From: an uncultured Lachnospiraceae bacterium | GTDB taxonomy: Bacteria > Bacillota > Clostridia > Lachnospirales > Lachnospiraceae | Assembly: GCA_902772565.1 (NCBI GenBank) | Contig: CACYBJ010000282.1 | Location: 1 to 9,522 of the forward strand | Length of the DNA: 9,522 nucleotides | Direction of reading: 5' to 3' | Program-made: the position numbers and the translations under genes | In this document: positions 1-6,930 of the stretch, in pieces | Layout: every line of letters begins with the position of its first letter | Numbering within the stretch: the stretch's first letter is position 1 | Notes under the pieces: model-generated | What the model was told of the DNA's origin: nothing | Database searches by the model: none | What the model saw: the letters and a program-made list of their open reading frames with translations, nothing else

Positions 1-2340
1 TATAACGGAATACAGGAAACTCTCAGTTATACGCCTGTCCACGGAACGGATTGGATGCTCACTTATCTTGTACGTGAAAGCGTCATCCGCGATCAGATCG
101 ATAATATCTCCGACGGTATCATAAAGAGAAGCCTTATTCTTTCTCTTATTACTGCCCTTGTGCTGCTTGGAATAACCATTTACCTTGTGGTACAGACCAG
201 AAAGACCGTTAAGCTTATTTCCGAAAGGGAGTCGGCAGAAATGCTTAAGCATGAACTTGAGGAGAAGGTCGCCCTTCAGGACGAGCTTCTTGCCCAGGAG
301 AAAATGAGCCGACGCCAGGACGACATGATTACGGCGCTTTCTTCCGATTACCGAAGCGTTTACTATATTGATTATGACAGCGGCGAAGGCATATGCTACC
401 GAAATATCAGTTCCGAATACGACCTGATTTCCGCCGGTGAAACCTTTGATTTCAAAAAGAAAGTTGTGGAATATGCCAATACTTTCGTAACTGACGAATA
501 CAGACAGGCGTTTCTTGATTTCGTAAAGCCGGAAGCTGTCAGGGAAGGACTTAAGAATAATCCTATAATCTCCTTCAGATACCTGGTTAGAAGAGGCGGA
601 GAGGAAAGCTATGAAATGCTCCGAATGGCGGGCGTCAGAACTCCGGATGAAAGGTCCGATGATATTATCCATGCCGTTGGTGCGGGCTTTACAAACATCG
701 ATGCCGAAATGAGAGAAACCATGGCGAAGAACCAGGCTCTTTCCGATGCTCTTGAGACTGCCGAGGAAGCAAGCCGTGCCAAGACAGTATTCCTTTCAAA
801 CATGAGTCATGAGATCAGAACTCCTATGAATGCCATTATCGGCCTTAATTCTCTTGCCCTGAGAAATCACGATCTTCCGAGGGAAACCAGGGAATATCTT
901 GACAAAATAGGTGAAAGTGCAAGACATCTTTTGGGTCTGATAAATGATATTCTGGATATGAGCCGTATTGAGTCCGGAAGAATAGTTCTCCGCAAAGAAG
1001 AATTCTCCTTCCGATCAATGTTAGAGCAGATAAACACCATGGTTATGTCCCAGTGCAGCGAGAAGGGACTCACTTATGAATGCAACGTAACAGGTGGCGT
1101 TGCCGATTACTATATCGGCGATGACATGAAACTTAAGCAGGTGCTCATAAATATCCTGAGTAATGCCATTAAGTTCACCGATGCTCCGGGAAGCGTCAGA
1201 CTTTCCGTTGACAGAACCAACGTATTTGATGGAAGAAGCACAATCAAGTTCGTCATAAAGGATACAGGTATCGGAATCGATGAAGCCTTCCTTCCGAAGA
1301 TATTTGATTCCTTTACACAGGAGGACGACAGCCGCAACAATAAATACGGAAGTACCGGCCTTGGAATGGCCATTACAAAGAACCTTGTGGATCTGATGAA
1401 CGGAACCATTTCCGTGGAATCAAAGAAGGGTGAGGGTACACAGTTTACGGTTGTAATCACCTTAAATAATTGTGAGCATCAAAACTATGACAGCAACTAT
1501 GTAAATCTTAAAGATCTTCGTATCCTTGTTGTCGACGACGATGAGGTTGCCGCACAGCATGCAAGACTTGTACTTGATGAAGCAGGTATTAATTCCGATT
1601 TCGCACTTTCAGGTGAAGAGGCCCTTAACATGCTGGAGGTGGCTCATACCAAGCATGAGCACTACGGTCTGGTGCTTCTGGACTGGAAGATGCCGGAAAT
1701 GGACGGTATCGAAGTCGCAAGGCGCATAAGGGAACGCTATGACCGGGAAACTACGGTTATCATCCTTACTTCCTATAACTGGGATGAGATCATGAACGAT
1801 GCCCTTCATGCCGGAGTAGACAGCTTCCTTGCCAAGCCGCTGTTTGCATCCAACGTAATAGATGAATTCGAGAGGATAGCACGAAAGAACAATCCACAGG
1901 GTATTAATAAGAAACACACAACCAACCTGGAAGGCCGCAAGGTGCTCCTTGCCGAAGACATGGAAATCAATGCGGAGATCATGAAGGAAGTGCTGGCCAT
2001 AAAGGGCATAGTAACGGAAACCGCCGCCAACGGAAAAATAGCGCTTGATATGTTCTCCGAAAGTGCCGAATCCTACTATGATGCCATACTGATGGATGTG
2101 CGCATGCCGGAAATGGACGGTCTGGAAGCCACAGCCGCCATCAGAGCTCTTAACAGGGCAGATGCGAAGAGCGTACCGATCATTGCCATGACGGCAAATG
2201 CCTTCGATGAGGACGTTCAGAGATCCCTCCAGGTGGGCATGAATGCTCATCTTTCAAAGCCTGTGGAACCGGAAAGGTTATACGGCTGTCTTGAAGAATT
2301 TATAGCTCTTAGGGATGAGGCGGAAAGGAGCGACGGATGA
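1..2340 (+). CDS. Membrane hybrid histidine kinase with two receiver domains (5' partial)
   Basis: This is a sensor kinase that autophosphorylates a histidine and passes phosphate to aspartates. The frame is open from base 1, and its first residues (TPVHGTDWMLTYLVRES) look like the end of an extracellular Cache sensor domain. The ATG at 55 is therefore internal and the true start lies upstream. Codons are numbered from base 1. A transmembrane helix at about 44-64 is followed by a charged coiled coil (65-110), a PAS-like region (about 115-235) and HisKA with the H-box SHEIRTPMNAIIGL (His270). The HATPase has its N-box near 380, DTGIGI at 421 and GLGMAI at about 453. Receiver 1 (506-627, Asp561) and receiver 2 (646-770, Asp699) both keep the acidic pocket, the Thr and the Lys. 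No HPt domain is present. Its stop overlaps the next gene by ATGA, so the two are co-translated and probably partners. The sensed ligand is unknown. Confidence 0.95.
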   Translation, partial: YNGIQETLSYTPVHGTDWMLTYLVRESVIRDQIDNISDGIIKRSLILSLITALVLLGITIYLVVQTRKTVKLISERESAEMLKHELEEKVALQDELLAQEKMSRRQDDMITALSSDYRSVYYIDYDSGEGICYRNISSEYDLISAGETFDFKKKVVEYANTFVTDEYRQAFLDFVKPEAVREGLKNNPIISFRYLVRRGGEESYEMLRMAGVRTPDERSDDIIHAVGAGFTNIDAEMRETMAKNQALSDALETAEEASRAKTVFLSNMSHEIRTPMNAIIGLNSLALRNHDLPRETREYLDKIGESARHLLGLINDILDMSRIESGRIVLRKEEFSFRSMLEQINTMVMSQCSEKGLTYECNVTGGVADYYIGDDMKLKQVLINILSNAIKFTDAPGSVRLSVDRTNVFDGRSTIKFVIKDTGIGIDEAFLPKIFDSFTQEDDSRNNKYGSTGLGMAITKNLVDLMNGTISVESKKGEGTQFTVVITLNNCEHQNYDSNYVNLKDLRILVVDDDEVAAQHARLVLDEAGINSDFALSGEEALNMLEVAHTKHEHYGLVLLDWKMPEMDGIEVARRIRERYDRETTVIILTSYNWDEIMNDALHAGVDSFLAKPLFASNVIDEFERIARKNNPQGINKKHTTNLEGRKVLLAEDMEINAEIMKEVLAIKGIVTETAANGKIALDMFSESAESYYDAILMDVRMPEMDGLEATAAIRALNRADAKSVPIIAMTANAFDEDVQRSLQVGMNAHLSKPVEPERLYGCLEEFIALRDEAERSDG

Positions 2341-4013
2341 AAAGGATACTGCTAAGCACCGGTGCGAAAAGAAAGGTCCTTGTGGTTGAGGACGAGCGTA
2401 TCAACCGGGAGATACTCTTTCACATTCTTTCTGAAGAGTACGAAGTTATATGTGCCGAAAACGGACGCCAGGCCGTTGACATACTTCATAAAGATGACGA
2501 CAGTATTTCTCTGATACTTCTGGATCTTATGATGCCTGTCATGAGCGGAACGGAGGTGCTAAGAATCTGCCGCTCGGAGGAAAAACTCTCACGCATTCCC
2601 GTAATTGTCATGACTCAGGACGAGGAAGCGGAGGTTTCCATTATACGTGCCGGCGCCGACGACTTCATAAAGAAGCCTTACAATATGCCGGAGGTTATAC
2701 TGGCAAGATGCGAGAGGATCATTGAACTTTACGAGAAGAAACGACTCATTGATTCTGCGGAAATAGACCCTCTGACAGGCCTTTACACTGCCGATTTCTT
2801 CTTTGAATACATCAGGCAGATGGAAAAGTACAGTGATGCCGAAATGGATGCTGTGGTAATGGACATAGAGCATTTCCATCTGGTTAACGAAATCTGCGGA
2901 AGAAGCGAAGGCGACAGGATTCTGAAAACAATAGGTTTAATGATCGCTTCGGAGCTGAGCGGCAGTTACGGTATAGCCTGCAGATGCGCGGCAGATACTT
3001 TCTACGTTTACCACCCATCATCAGCCGATTACTCCGAGCTTGCAGGTAAGATACTGGGTGAAGTCGCCGCCGAATCCTTTGAGAAAGCCAATATCAGAAT
3101 ACGCATCGGCGTTAACAAAAATGTGGACAGAAACGACCCGCCGGAGCAGTGGTTCGATCATGCGAAAATGGCCTGCGACGGGCTTAGGGGCGATTATACA
3201 AGGCAGTTGGCCTACTATGACAGCGAAGCACATGACAGGCAGCTGTACCATGAAAGGCTCATACGCGACGTTGACTCCGCTATTGTCAACAGGGATTTCG
3301 TTGTTTATTATCAGCCTAAGTATGATATATCGGGTGATGTGCCGGTTCTTAGAAGTGCCGAGGCGCTTATCAGATGGAAACACCCGGAACTCGGTATGAT
3401 AAGTCCCGGAGACTTTATTCCGCTGTTTGAAGGCAACGGTCTTGTGCAGAAACTTGACCGTTTTGTATGGGAAGAAGCCGCATCACAGATAAAAAAATGG
3501 AAAGAAGAGTATAATGTTGCTCTTCCGGTTTCAGTGAATGTATCAAGAATTGATATTTTCGATCCGGAACTTGAGAGCAGGCTTCTTAGGATACTTGATA
3601 AAAACGGTCTTTCTGCTTCCGAACTCTTGCTTGAGATAACGGAAAGCGCTTATTCGGACAGCCAGGAAAGACTTATAGAAGTGGTAAACAGCTTAAGAAA
3701 AAGGGGATTCAGAATAGAAATGGACGACTTCGGTTCCGGCTATTCGTCGCTTAACATGCTTACCACCATTCCTATAGATGTGCTTAAGATGGACATGAAA
3801 TTCGTCCGGAACATGCTGAGGGATGAAAAGAGTCTTAAACTTTGCGAACTGGTAATGGACATTTCCAGATTCTTAAACGTTCCGGTGGTGGCCGAGGGCG
3901 TTGAAGAGAAGGCCCAGCTTGACAAACTGAAGGCAATGGGCTGTGAGAATATTCAGGGTTTTTATTTTTCCAGACCGCTTCCGGCAGAAGAGTTTAAGGA
4001 ACTGTTTGGTTAG
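2337..4013 (+). CDS. Response regulator with REC, degenerate GGDEF and intact EAL domain (c-di-GMP phosphodiesterase)
   Basis: This is a cytoplasmic output protein predicted to hydrolyse cyclic di-GMP to pGpG under control of phosphorylation. The receiver (about 13-135) has VVEDE, phospho-acceptor Asp63 in LILLDLMMP, a Thr and KKP. The GGDEF-fold region (about 145-265) keeps DPLTGLY at its start, but the active-site signature reads AADTF at residues 218-222 (bases 2988-3002). It should not make c-di-GMP and may bind GTP or act structurally. The EAL domain (about 300-555) keeps the expected catalytic set: EAL 342-344 in AEALIRW, NVS, LEITES, DDFGSGYSS (Asp463/464), Lys484 in LKMD, Glu520 in VAEGVE and QGF (Gln540). 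The start is fixed by AAAGGAG at 2324-2330 and the ATGA overlap with the kinase gene. No terminator is visible after the stop. The domain call is firm. The in vivo partner is inferred from the gene overlap. Confidence 0.95.
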   Translation: MKRILLSTGAKRKVLVVEDERINREILFHILSEEYEVICAENGRQAVDILHKDDDSISLILLDLMMPVMSGTEVLRICRSEEKLSRIPVIVMTQDEEAEVSIIRAGADDFIKKPYNMPEVILARCERIIELYEKKRLIDSAEIDPLTGLYTADFFFEYIRQMEKYSDAEMDAVVMDIEHFHLVNEICGRSEGDRILKTIGLMIASELSGSYGIACRCAADTFYVYHPSSADYSELAGKILGEVAAESFEKANIRIRIGVNKNVDRNDPPEQWFDHAKMACDGLRGDYTRQLAYYDSEAHDRQLYHERLIRDVDSAIVNRDFVVYYQPKYDISGDVPVLRSAEALIRWKHPELGMISPGDFIPLFEGNGLVQKLDRFVWEEAASQIKKWKEEYNVALPVSVNVSRIDIFDPELESRLLRILDKNGLSASELLLEITESAYSDSQERLIEVVNSLRKRGFRIEMDDFGSGYSSLNMLTTIPIDVLKMDMKFVRNMLRDEKSLKLCELVMDISRFLNVPVVAEGVEEKAQLDKLKAMGCENIQGFYFSRPLPAEEFKELFG

Positions 4014-4050
4014 GGTGAGTACCGCAGGAATTAGTGAGAGCATCAAAAGA

Positions 4051-4079
4051 TTGGACTTTTTTTGAAAAAGTGCTATAAT
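4051..4079 (+). promoter_or_regulatory. SigmaA-type promoter with extended -10 for the small anchored protein gene
   Basis: A perfect TATAAT at 4074-4079 is preceded by TG at 4071-4072 (extended -10). A weak -35, TTGGAC, lies at 4051-4056 with a 17-nt spacer. Transcription should start near 4086, giving a leader of about 60 nt. The spacer contains an inverted repeat: ACTTTTT (4055-4061), TTG, AAAAAGT (4065-4071). It could be an operator or simply an A/T-tract spacer. Confidence 0.8.
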
Positions 4080-4145
4080 ATCGAACTATATGTGTTTTAT
4101 TTTCGTAGCAAAACTATTAAATTATTAATAAGGTGAGGAGAAAAA

Positions 4146-4475
4146 ATGCGAAAAGGAAAGCTCATTAGTTCATTAATGCTGTCAGCAGTAATGTTATTTT
4201 CAATAGTTGTACTGCCGACATCATCACTCAGTGTGGTTGATACAGCCTATGCATTAGGAGATTCCTATACAGTAGATGAAAATGTTGTTTTCACAGCTCA
4301 GGCGGAAGAGGTAGAAGAGCCTGAACCTGAACCGGTGGCTACACCAAGCGAAGCAGCAAAGACCGGTGATACCGCAAACATCCCGGGACTTATCGCACTT
4401 GTGGTAGTTTCTCTTACAACTTTTATCGGCGCGCTTTTACTTATGAGACGCGAAGATAAAGAATCTTTAGAATGA
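4146..4475 (+). CDS. Small secreted protein with Sec signal and sortase-like KTGD C-terminal anchor
   Basis: This 109-residue protein of unknown function has the layout of a cell-surface protein. A basic N-terminus (MRKGK) and hydrophobic segment (6-24) lead to a possible signal peptidase site after AYA (34-36). An acidic, Pro/Glu-rich linker (54-69, with EEPEPEPVATPSE) follows. The C-terminus has AAKTGDT (70-76), a hydrophobic helix (about 79-100) and the positive tail RRED. This resembles an LPXTG-type sorting signal, but Ala stands where Pro is expected, so sortase use is uncertain and it may simply be a two-helix or single-helix membrane protein. If both cuts occur, the mature peptide is only about 37 residues. 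A strong Shine-Dalgarno, AGGTGAGGAG (4131-4140), lies 5 nt before the ATG. It has its own promoter and terminator, so it is a single-gene unit, and its codons look AT-richer than those of its neighbours. Confidence 0.85.
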   Translation: MRKGKLISSLMLSAVMLFSIVVLPTSSLSVVDTAYALGDSYTVDENVVFTAQAEEVEEPEPEPVATPSEAAKTGDTANIPGLIALVVVSLTTFIGALLLMRREDKESLE

Positions 4476-4485
4476 TTTGATTAAA

Positions 4486-4515
4486 CGGAGGCAGATATAC
4501 TGTCTCCGCTTTTTT
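4486..4515 (+). terminator. Intrinsic terminator after the small anchored protein gene
   Basis: The arms CGGAGGCAG (4486-4494) and CTGTCTCCG (4500-4508) form a 9-bp stem with one G-U pair and an ATATA loop. A run of six T follows at 4510-4515. It starts 10 nt after the stop codon. Confidence 0.92.
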
Positions 4516-4597
4516 GTACTAAAAATGCATATTTCATGTTTGCTCTGTACTTGTGGCGACAAATCCTTTAGTATAAGAGCGGAAGGAGGGACGATAT

Positions 4598-5443
4598 ATG
4601 GAAGATTTAAACATTATCGCAGCCCCGGACCTTAATGATAAACTGAATAAACTGAAGGATTACATTAAGAGCCTCGGTTCTCTTGCCGTAGGATTTTCCG
4701 GCGGCGTCGATTCAACCTTCCTTCTGGTAGTTGCCCATGAAGTCCTCGGCGACAGGGCCCTTGCGGTAACCGGGGCAGATGCGTCCATCCCCCGGCGTGA
4801 GCTTAAAGAGGCCGAAGAGTTTTGCAGGACCCGGGGCATAAAGCATGCTCTGGCAGATGTGGATCCTTTAAAGATTCCCGAGTTCCGCCACAACAGCCCC
4901 GACAGATGTTACCACTGTAAGCGTAGCATCTTTACGGAAATAAAGCGTATTGCCGAATCCCACGGCATTGAGTACGTGGCCGAAGGTTCCAACATGGACG
5001 ACCTGGGAGATTACAGGCCCGGTCTTAAGGCAGTAAGCGAGCTCGGTGTCACAAGCCCGCTGCGAACAGCAGGTCTTTATAAAAAGGACATTCGCCTGCT
5101 TTCAAAAGCCATGGGTCTTCCCACATGGAATAAGCCGGCATATGCCTGCCTTGCCTCCAGATTTGTATACGGCGAGGAAATAACCGAAGAAAAGCTGCAC
5201 ATGATAGATGAGGCGGAGCAGTTTTTGATAGAACTGGGCTTCTTCGAGGAAAGAGTAAGGCTTCACGGAAACATGGCAAGAATCGAAGTTCCCGCAGCAG
5301 ACATTGAAAGGCTGGCATCAGCCCCCGTCCGTGAAGCAGTATATAAACGGTTTAAAGAACTTGGGTTTATGTATGTATCTCTTGATCTTGGGGGATACAG
5401 GATGGGAAATATGAATCTCGTCATGACTTCGAAGAAGCCATGA
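4598..5443 (+). CDS. larE: ATP-dependent sacrificial sulfur transferase, LarE family
   Basis: This is a PP-loop ATPase. In characterised members it adenylates a carboxylate of the pyridine-dinucleotide precursor and transfers sulfur to build the nickel-pincer cofactor of lactate racemase. The PP-loop SGGVDST is at residues 34-40. The family motif RCYHCKRS carries Cys104 and Cys107, and ACLASRFVYG carries Cys184, the position of the sacrificial cysteine in the Lactobacillus enzyme. All three cysteines are present, so a cluster-binding variant cannot be excluded from sequence alone. The 281-residue length is normal. The start is set by AAGGAGG at 4583-4589, 8 nt before the ATG. A TATAAG at 4572-4577 could be a -10 box, but no good -35 matches it. 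No larA, larB or larC is visible nearby, so the true substrate is open. The last seven codons and the stop lie inside the hairpin array that follows. Confidence 0.9.
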   Translation: MEDLNIIAAPDLNDKLNKLKDYIKSLGSLAVGFSGGVDSTFLLVVAHEVLGDRALAVTGADASIPRRELKEAEEFCRTRGIKHALADVDPLKIPEFRHNSPDRCYHCKRSIFTEIKRIAESHGIEYVAEGSNMDDLGDYRPGLKAVSELGVTSPLRTAGLYKKDIRLLSKAMGLPTWNKPAYACLASRFVYGEEITEEKLHMIDEAEQFLIELGFFEERVRLHGNMARIEVPAADIERLASAPVREAVYKRFKELGFMYVSLDLGGYRMGNMNLVMTSKKP

Positions 5444-5544
5444 CAGTATTCCGAAGGAATACGTCCAACGTCATGACTTCGAAGAAGTCATGACAGTATT
5501 TCGAAGAAATACGTCTAACGTCATGACTTCGAAGAAGTCATGAC
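5419..5544. repeat. Array of 50-bp units built from two alternating hairpins (A-B-A-B-A)
   Basis: Unit 1 (5419-5468) and unit 2 (5469-5518) differ at only 4 of 50 positions. A third, partial unit ends at 5544. Hairpin A (5420-5444, 5470-5494, 5520-5544) has arms GTCATGACTTC and GAAGTCATGAC around a GAA loop. It is perfect over 11 bp in copies 2 and 3, with one mismatch in copy 1. Hairpin B (5446-5462, 5496-5512) has 7-bp arms around the same GAA loop: GTATTCC/GGAATAC in unit 1 and GTATTTC/GAAATAC in unit 2. That difference is compensatory and keeps the stem paired. The period is not a multiple of 3, so it is not a protein repeat. No T-run follows, so it is not a standard terminator. Its role is unknown: mRNA stabiliser, protein-binding array or palindromic mobile repeat are all possible. 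Confidence 0.9.
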
Positions 5545-5553
5545 GATAAACGA

Positions 5554-5582
5554 TGTGATGACGCAGCAGGCGCGTCATCATA
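5554..5582 (+). other. Hairpin C in the lysR 5' region
   Basis: Arms 5554-5564 and 5572-5582 (core GATGACGC/GCGTCATC) form an 11-bp stem with one G-U pair and the loop AGCAGGC (5565-5571). It differs from hairpins A and B and follows directly after the array. Loop bases 5566-5571 (GCAGGC) are complementary to GCCTGC at 5593-5598, just upstream of the weak AAGG ribosome site (5601-5604) of the LysR gene. A pseudoknot or an alternative structure is therefore possible. The pairing is seen; any regulatory role is inference. Confidence 0.65.
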
Positions 5583-5612
5583 CGAGCACCAAGCCTGCGC
5601 AAGGTATAGAAA

Positions 5613-6518
5613 ATGAATATTACACAGATTAAATACGTACTTGAAGTAGCCACCTCCCGCTCTATGAGAGAGGCCTCCACAAAACTTTATGTTTCGCAGC
5701 CGGCCTTATCCCTGAGTATCCGCGAGCTTGAAGAGGAACTGGGCATACTGATATTTGAAAGAACCAACAAAGGTATCTCTCTTACGGAAGAGGGAAGAGA
5801 GTTTGTGGCATATGCCAAAAAAGTTGTAGGTCAGTATGAAATACTGGAAGACCGTTACCTTTCCAAGGACAGCGATAAGGAACGTTTCTCCGTATCCACC
5901 CAGCATTACAACTTCGCCATAAAAGCATTTACGGAGCTGGTTAAAAAAGAAAATCCGGACAAATTCGTATTCTCCATTCACGAAACCAAGACCCGACAGG
6001 TGCTTGAGGACGTGGGCAGCCTTAAGAGCGAAGTTGGTATTGTATCTTTCTCCAACGAAAGCGAAAGCGTTATCAAAAAGCTTTTTAAGGAATATCAGCT
6101 GGAATTCGTTCCCCTTATGAGAAGGGACGCCTATATTTACGTCTGGAATAATCACAAGCTGGCAGGACGCAAGGAAATCTCCCTTGAGGAACTTTCGGAT
6201 TACCCCTGTGTGCTCTTTGACCAGAGTGACGACAGCAATTTCTATCTGACGGAAGAGGCTTTGGGAGACTACGACTTCAAGAAGGTAATAAAGTCCGATG
6301 ACAGAGCCACATCCATGGAGATGTTCGCCACCCTTAATGCCTTTTCCATCGGAAGCGGCATGCTTTCGGGAGACGAGGCCATACTTAAAGGTCTTGTATC
6401 CATTAAGCTTAAGGAAAACGATCCCCTTACCATCGGTTATATTACCAGAAAGGGAAGCGCACTTTCGGTATACGGTAGTTCCTACATCGAAGAACTTCTT
6501 AAGTTCAAAGAGTTATAA
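5613..6518 (+). CDS. LysR-type transcriptional regulator, probably of sulfur/methionine genes
   Basis: This 301-residue protein has the usual LysR family length. The N-terminal winged helix-turn-helix (1-60) shows the family pattern, with AST-KLYVSQPALSLSIRELEEELG as the recognition region (about 22-46) and LFERT-like IFERTNKGISLTEEG after it. The rest is a periplasmic-binding-protein-like effector domain (about 90-295). The ligand cannot be read from the sequence. The gene lies between larE and metY. An ATAA-N7-TTAT box, the T-N11-A form expected for LysR proteins, sits about 130 nt after its stop and again at the end of mnmA. A role as activator of those two promoters is therefore likely but inferred. 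The ribosome site is weak (AAGG, 5601-5604, 8 nt before the ATG). No convincing promoter lies directly upstream, so it may be transcribed with larE through the hairpin array. Confidence 0.92.
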   Translation: MNITQIKYVLEVATSRSMREASTKLYVSQPALSLSIRELEEELGILIFERTNKGISLTEEGREFVAYAKKVVGQYEILEDRYLSKDSDKERFSVSTQHYNFAIKAFTELVKKENPDKFVFSIHETKTRQVLEDVGSLKSEVGIVSFSNESESVIKKLFKEYQLEFVPLMRRDAYIYVWNNHKLAGRKEISLEELSDYPCVLFDQSDDSNFYLTEEALGDYDFKKVIKSDDRATSMEMFATLNAFSIGSGMLSGDEAILKGLVSIKLKENDPLTIGYITRKGSALSVYGSSYIEELLKFKEL

Positions 6519-6557
6519 ACCGGCACATTATAAACCATATATACAAGAATCTGCCCT

Positions 6558-6589
6558 GAGGCTGCCTGACGGCGGCCTCTTTTGTTTTT
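6558..6589 (+). terminator. Intrinsic terminator after the LysR gene
   Basis: The arms GAGGCTGCC (6558-6566) and GGCGGCCTC (6571-6579) form a 9-bp stem with one G-U pair and a TGAC loop. TTTTGTTTTT (6580-6589) follows. It isolates lysR from the metY promoter. Confidence 0.9.
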
Positions 6590-6648
6590 GTGAGACCGGT
6601 GCCGGAACTGCGTCGGCAAATCAGACGATTATTGAGAATGACGCTTGC

Positions 6649-6678
6649 GATAAGTGCGACTTATCACATACGATAAAA
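6649..6678 (+). promoter_or_regulatory. Putative LysR-type operator, copy 1 (three half-sites), upstream of metY
   Basis: The order of half-sites is GATAA-N7-TTATC-N6-GATAA. The left dyad extends to GATAAGT-GCG-ACTTATC, a perfect 7-bp inverted repeat. It contains ATAA-N7-TTAT, which has the 15-bp T-N11-A shape of LysR boxes. 24 of 30 bases match the copy at 9402-9431, and all the half-sites are conserved. It ends 9 nt before the -35 box, the usual place for an activator. The binding protein is inferred to be the adjacent LysR product. Confidence 0.75.
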
Positions 6679-6687
6679 ACGCCGTAA

Positions 6688-6716
6688 TTTTCAAAGTTAC
6701 ATCCCCGTGGTATGAT
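6688..6716 (+). promoter_or_regulatory. Promoter of the metY leader transcript
   Basis: The -35 TTTTCA (6688-6693) and -10 TATGAT (6711-6716) are separated by 17 nt, with TGG before the -10 giving an extended -10 motif. Its non-consensus -35 fits an activated promoter. The same layout (TTTTCA, 17 nt, TGn before the -10) occurs at 9441-9469 with the same operator spacing. Transcription should start near 6723, about 20 nt before the leader peptide ORF. Confidence 0.75.
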
Positions 6717-6744
6717 TGGCTCATCAAATGAAGGAGGCACGGAA

Positions 6745-6852
6745 ATGAATTCCAGGACTAAAACACAAAAAGTCATGTGCATGCGAATGCAAGGCTCTCG
6801 GGCAAGTTATATGGCCGGTGCGCGGAATTGTTCGTGCATCCGAATTGAATAA
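6745..6852 (+). CDS. Met/Cys-rich leader peptide of the metY attenuator (35 codons)
   Basis: This short ORF lies between the metY promoter and an intrinsic terminator. It has a strong Shine-Dalgarno, AAGGAGG (6731-6737), 7 nt before the ATG, so translation is likely. The peptide carries Met at 1, 11, 13, 15 and 23 and Cys at 12, 29 and 31, with the clusters VMCMRM (10-15) and NCSC (28-31): 7 of 34 residues after the start are Met or Cys. That matches the end products of the MetY pathway. Codons 17-21 include the stretch (6795-6807) that can pair with the 5' arm of the terminator at 6885. The expected role is to report Met-tRNA and Cys-tRNA charging through ribosome position, not to act as a peptide. 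The alternative, a functional small protein, is less likely given the arrangement. Confidence 0.75.
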   Translation: MNSRTKTQKVMCMRMQGSRASYMAGARNCSCIRIE

Positions 6853-6893
6853 GGTGTTGATTTATTACAACATATATGCCATTTGCCCGGGAG
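6795..6893 (+). promoter_or_regulatory. Antiterminator pairing of the metY leader
   Basis: Bases 6795-6807 (CTCTCGGGCAAGT, inside the leader ORF) are complementary to 6881-6893 (ATTTGCCCGGGAG). They give 13 continuous pairs, two of them G-U. After a short bulge, GGC 6813-6815 can pair with GCC 6878-6880. This would use up the 5' arm of the terminator at 6885-6890. A small hairpin (TGTTG 6855-6859 with CAACA 6868-6872) fits inside the enclosed loop. I found no clear third strand that would sequester 6795-6807, so how well-fed cells favour the terminator is not settled. A ribosome covering codons 17-21 is the simplest option. Confidence 0.65.
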
Positions 6894-6923
6894 AAAACAA
6901 TGTTTTGCTGCCGGGCTTTTTTT
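6885..6923 (+). terminator. Attenuator terminator upstream of metY
   Basis: The outer stem is GCCCGG (6885-6890) with CCGGGC (6911-6916). The inner stem is AAAAC (6894-6898) with GTTTT (6902-6906) around AAT, and a small internal loop separates the two. Seven T follow at 6917-6923. It ends 117 nt before the metY start codon and 33 nt separate it from the leader ORF stop, so it controls readthrough into metY. Confidence 0.88.
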
Positions 6924-6930
6924 ACCGGTA

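Noticed and set aside
55..57. ATG at 55 as the start of the histidine kinase
   Set aside because: The frame is open to base 1 and the upstream residues (TPVHGTDW) read as part of a Cache domain. No ribosome site precedes this ATG.
1609..2250. Long antisense ORF (213 codons) opposite the kinase
   Set aside because: It mirrors the well-supported kinase coding strand, shows no motif or ribosome site, and is explained by codon complementarity.
2988..3002. Active diguanylate cyclase in the REC-GGDEF-EAL protein
   Set aside because: The signature is AADTF in place of GGDEF, losing both glycines and the glutamate, so cyclase activity is not expected.
4014..4145. c-di-GMP riboswitch linking the EAL gene to the small anchored protein
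   Set aside because: The leader from about 4086 is short, AT-rich and lacks the conserved GEMM core; I saw only a promoter and a Shine-Dalgarno.
5419..5544. CRISPR array
   Set aside because: Only two and a half units, with no unique spacers between them; the whole 50-bp unit repeats. It is a hairpin repeat.
6298..6687. Forward ORF of 129 codons overlapping the LysR 3' end
   Set aside because: It runs out of frame across lysR, its terminator and the operator, has no ribosome site, and its composition is that of a shadow frame.
6728..6748. Six-codon ORF beginning at ATG 6728
   Set aside because: It contains the ribosome site of the leader ORF and has no site of its own.
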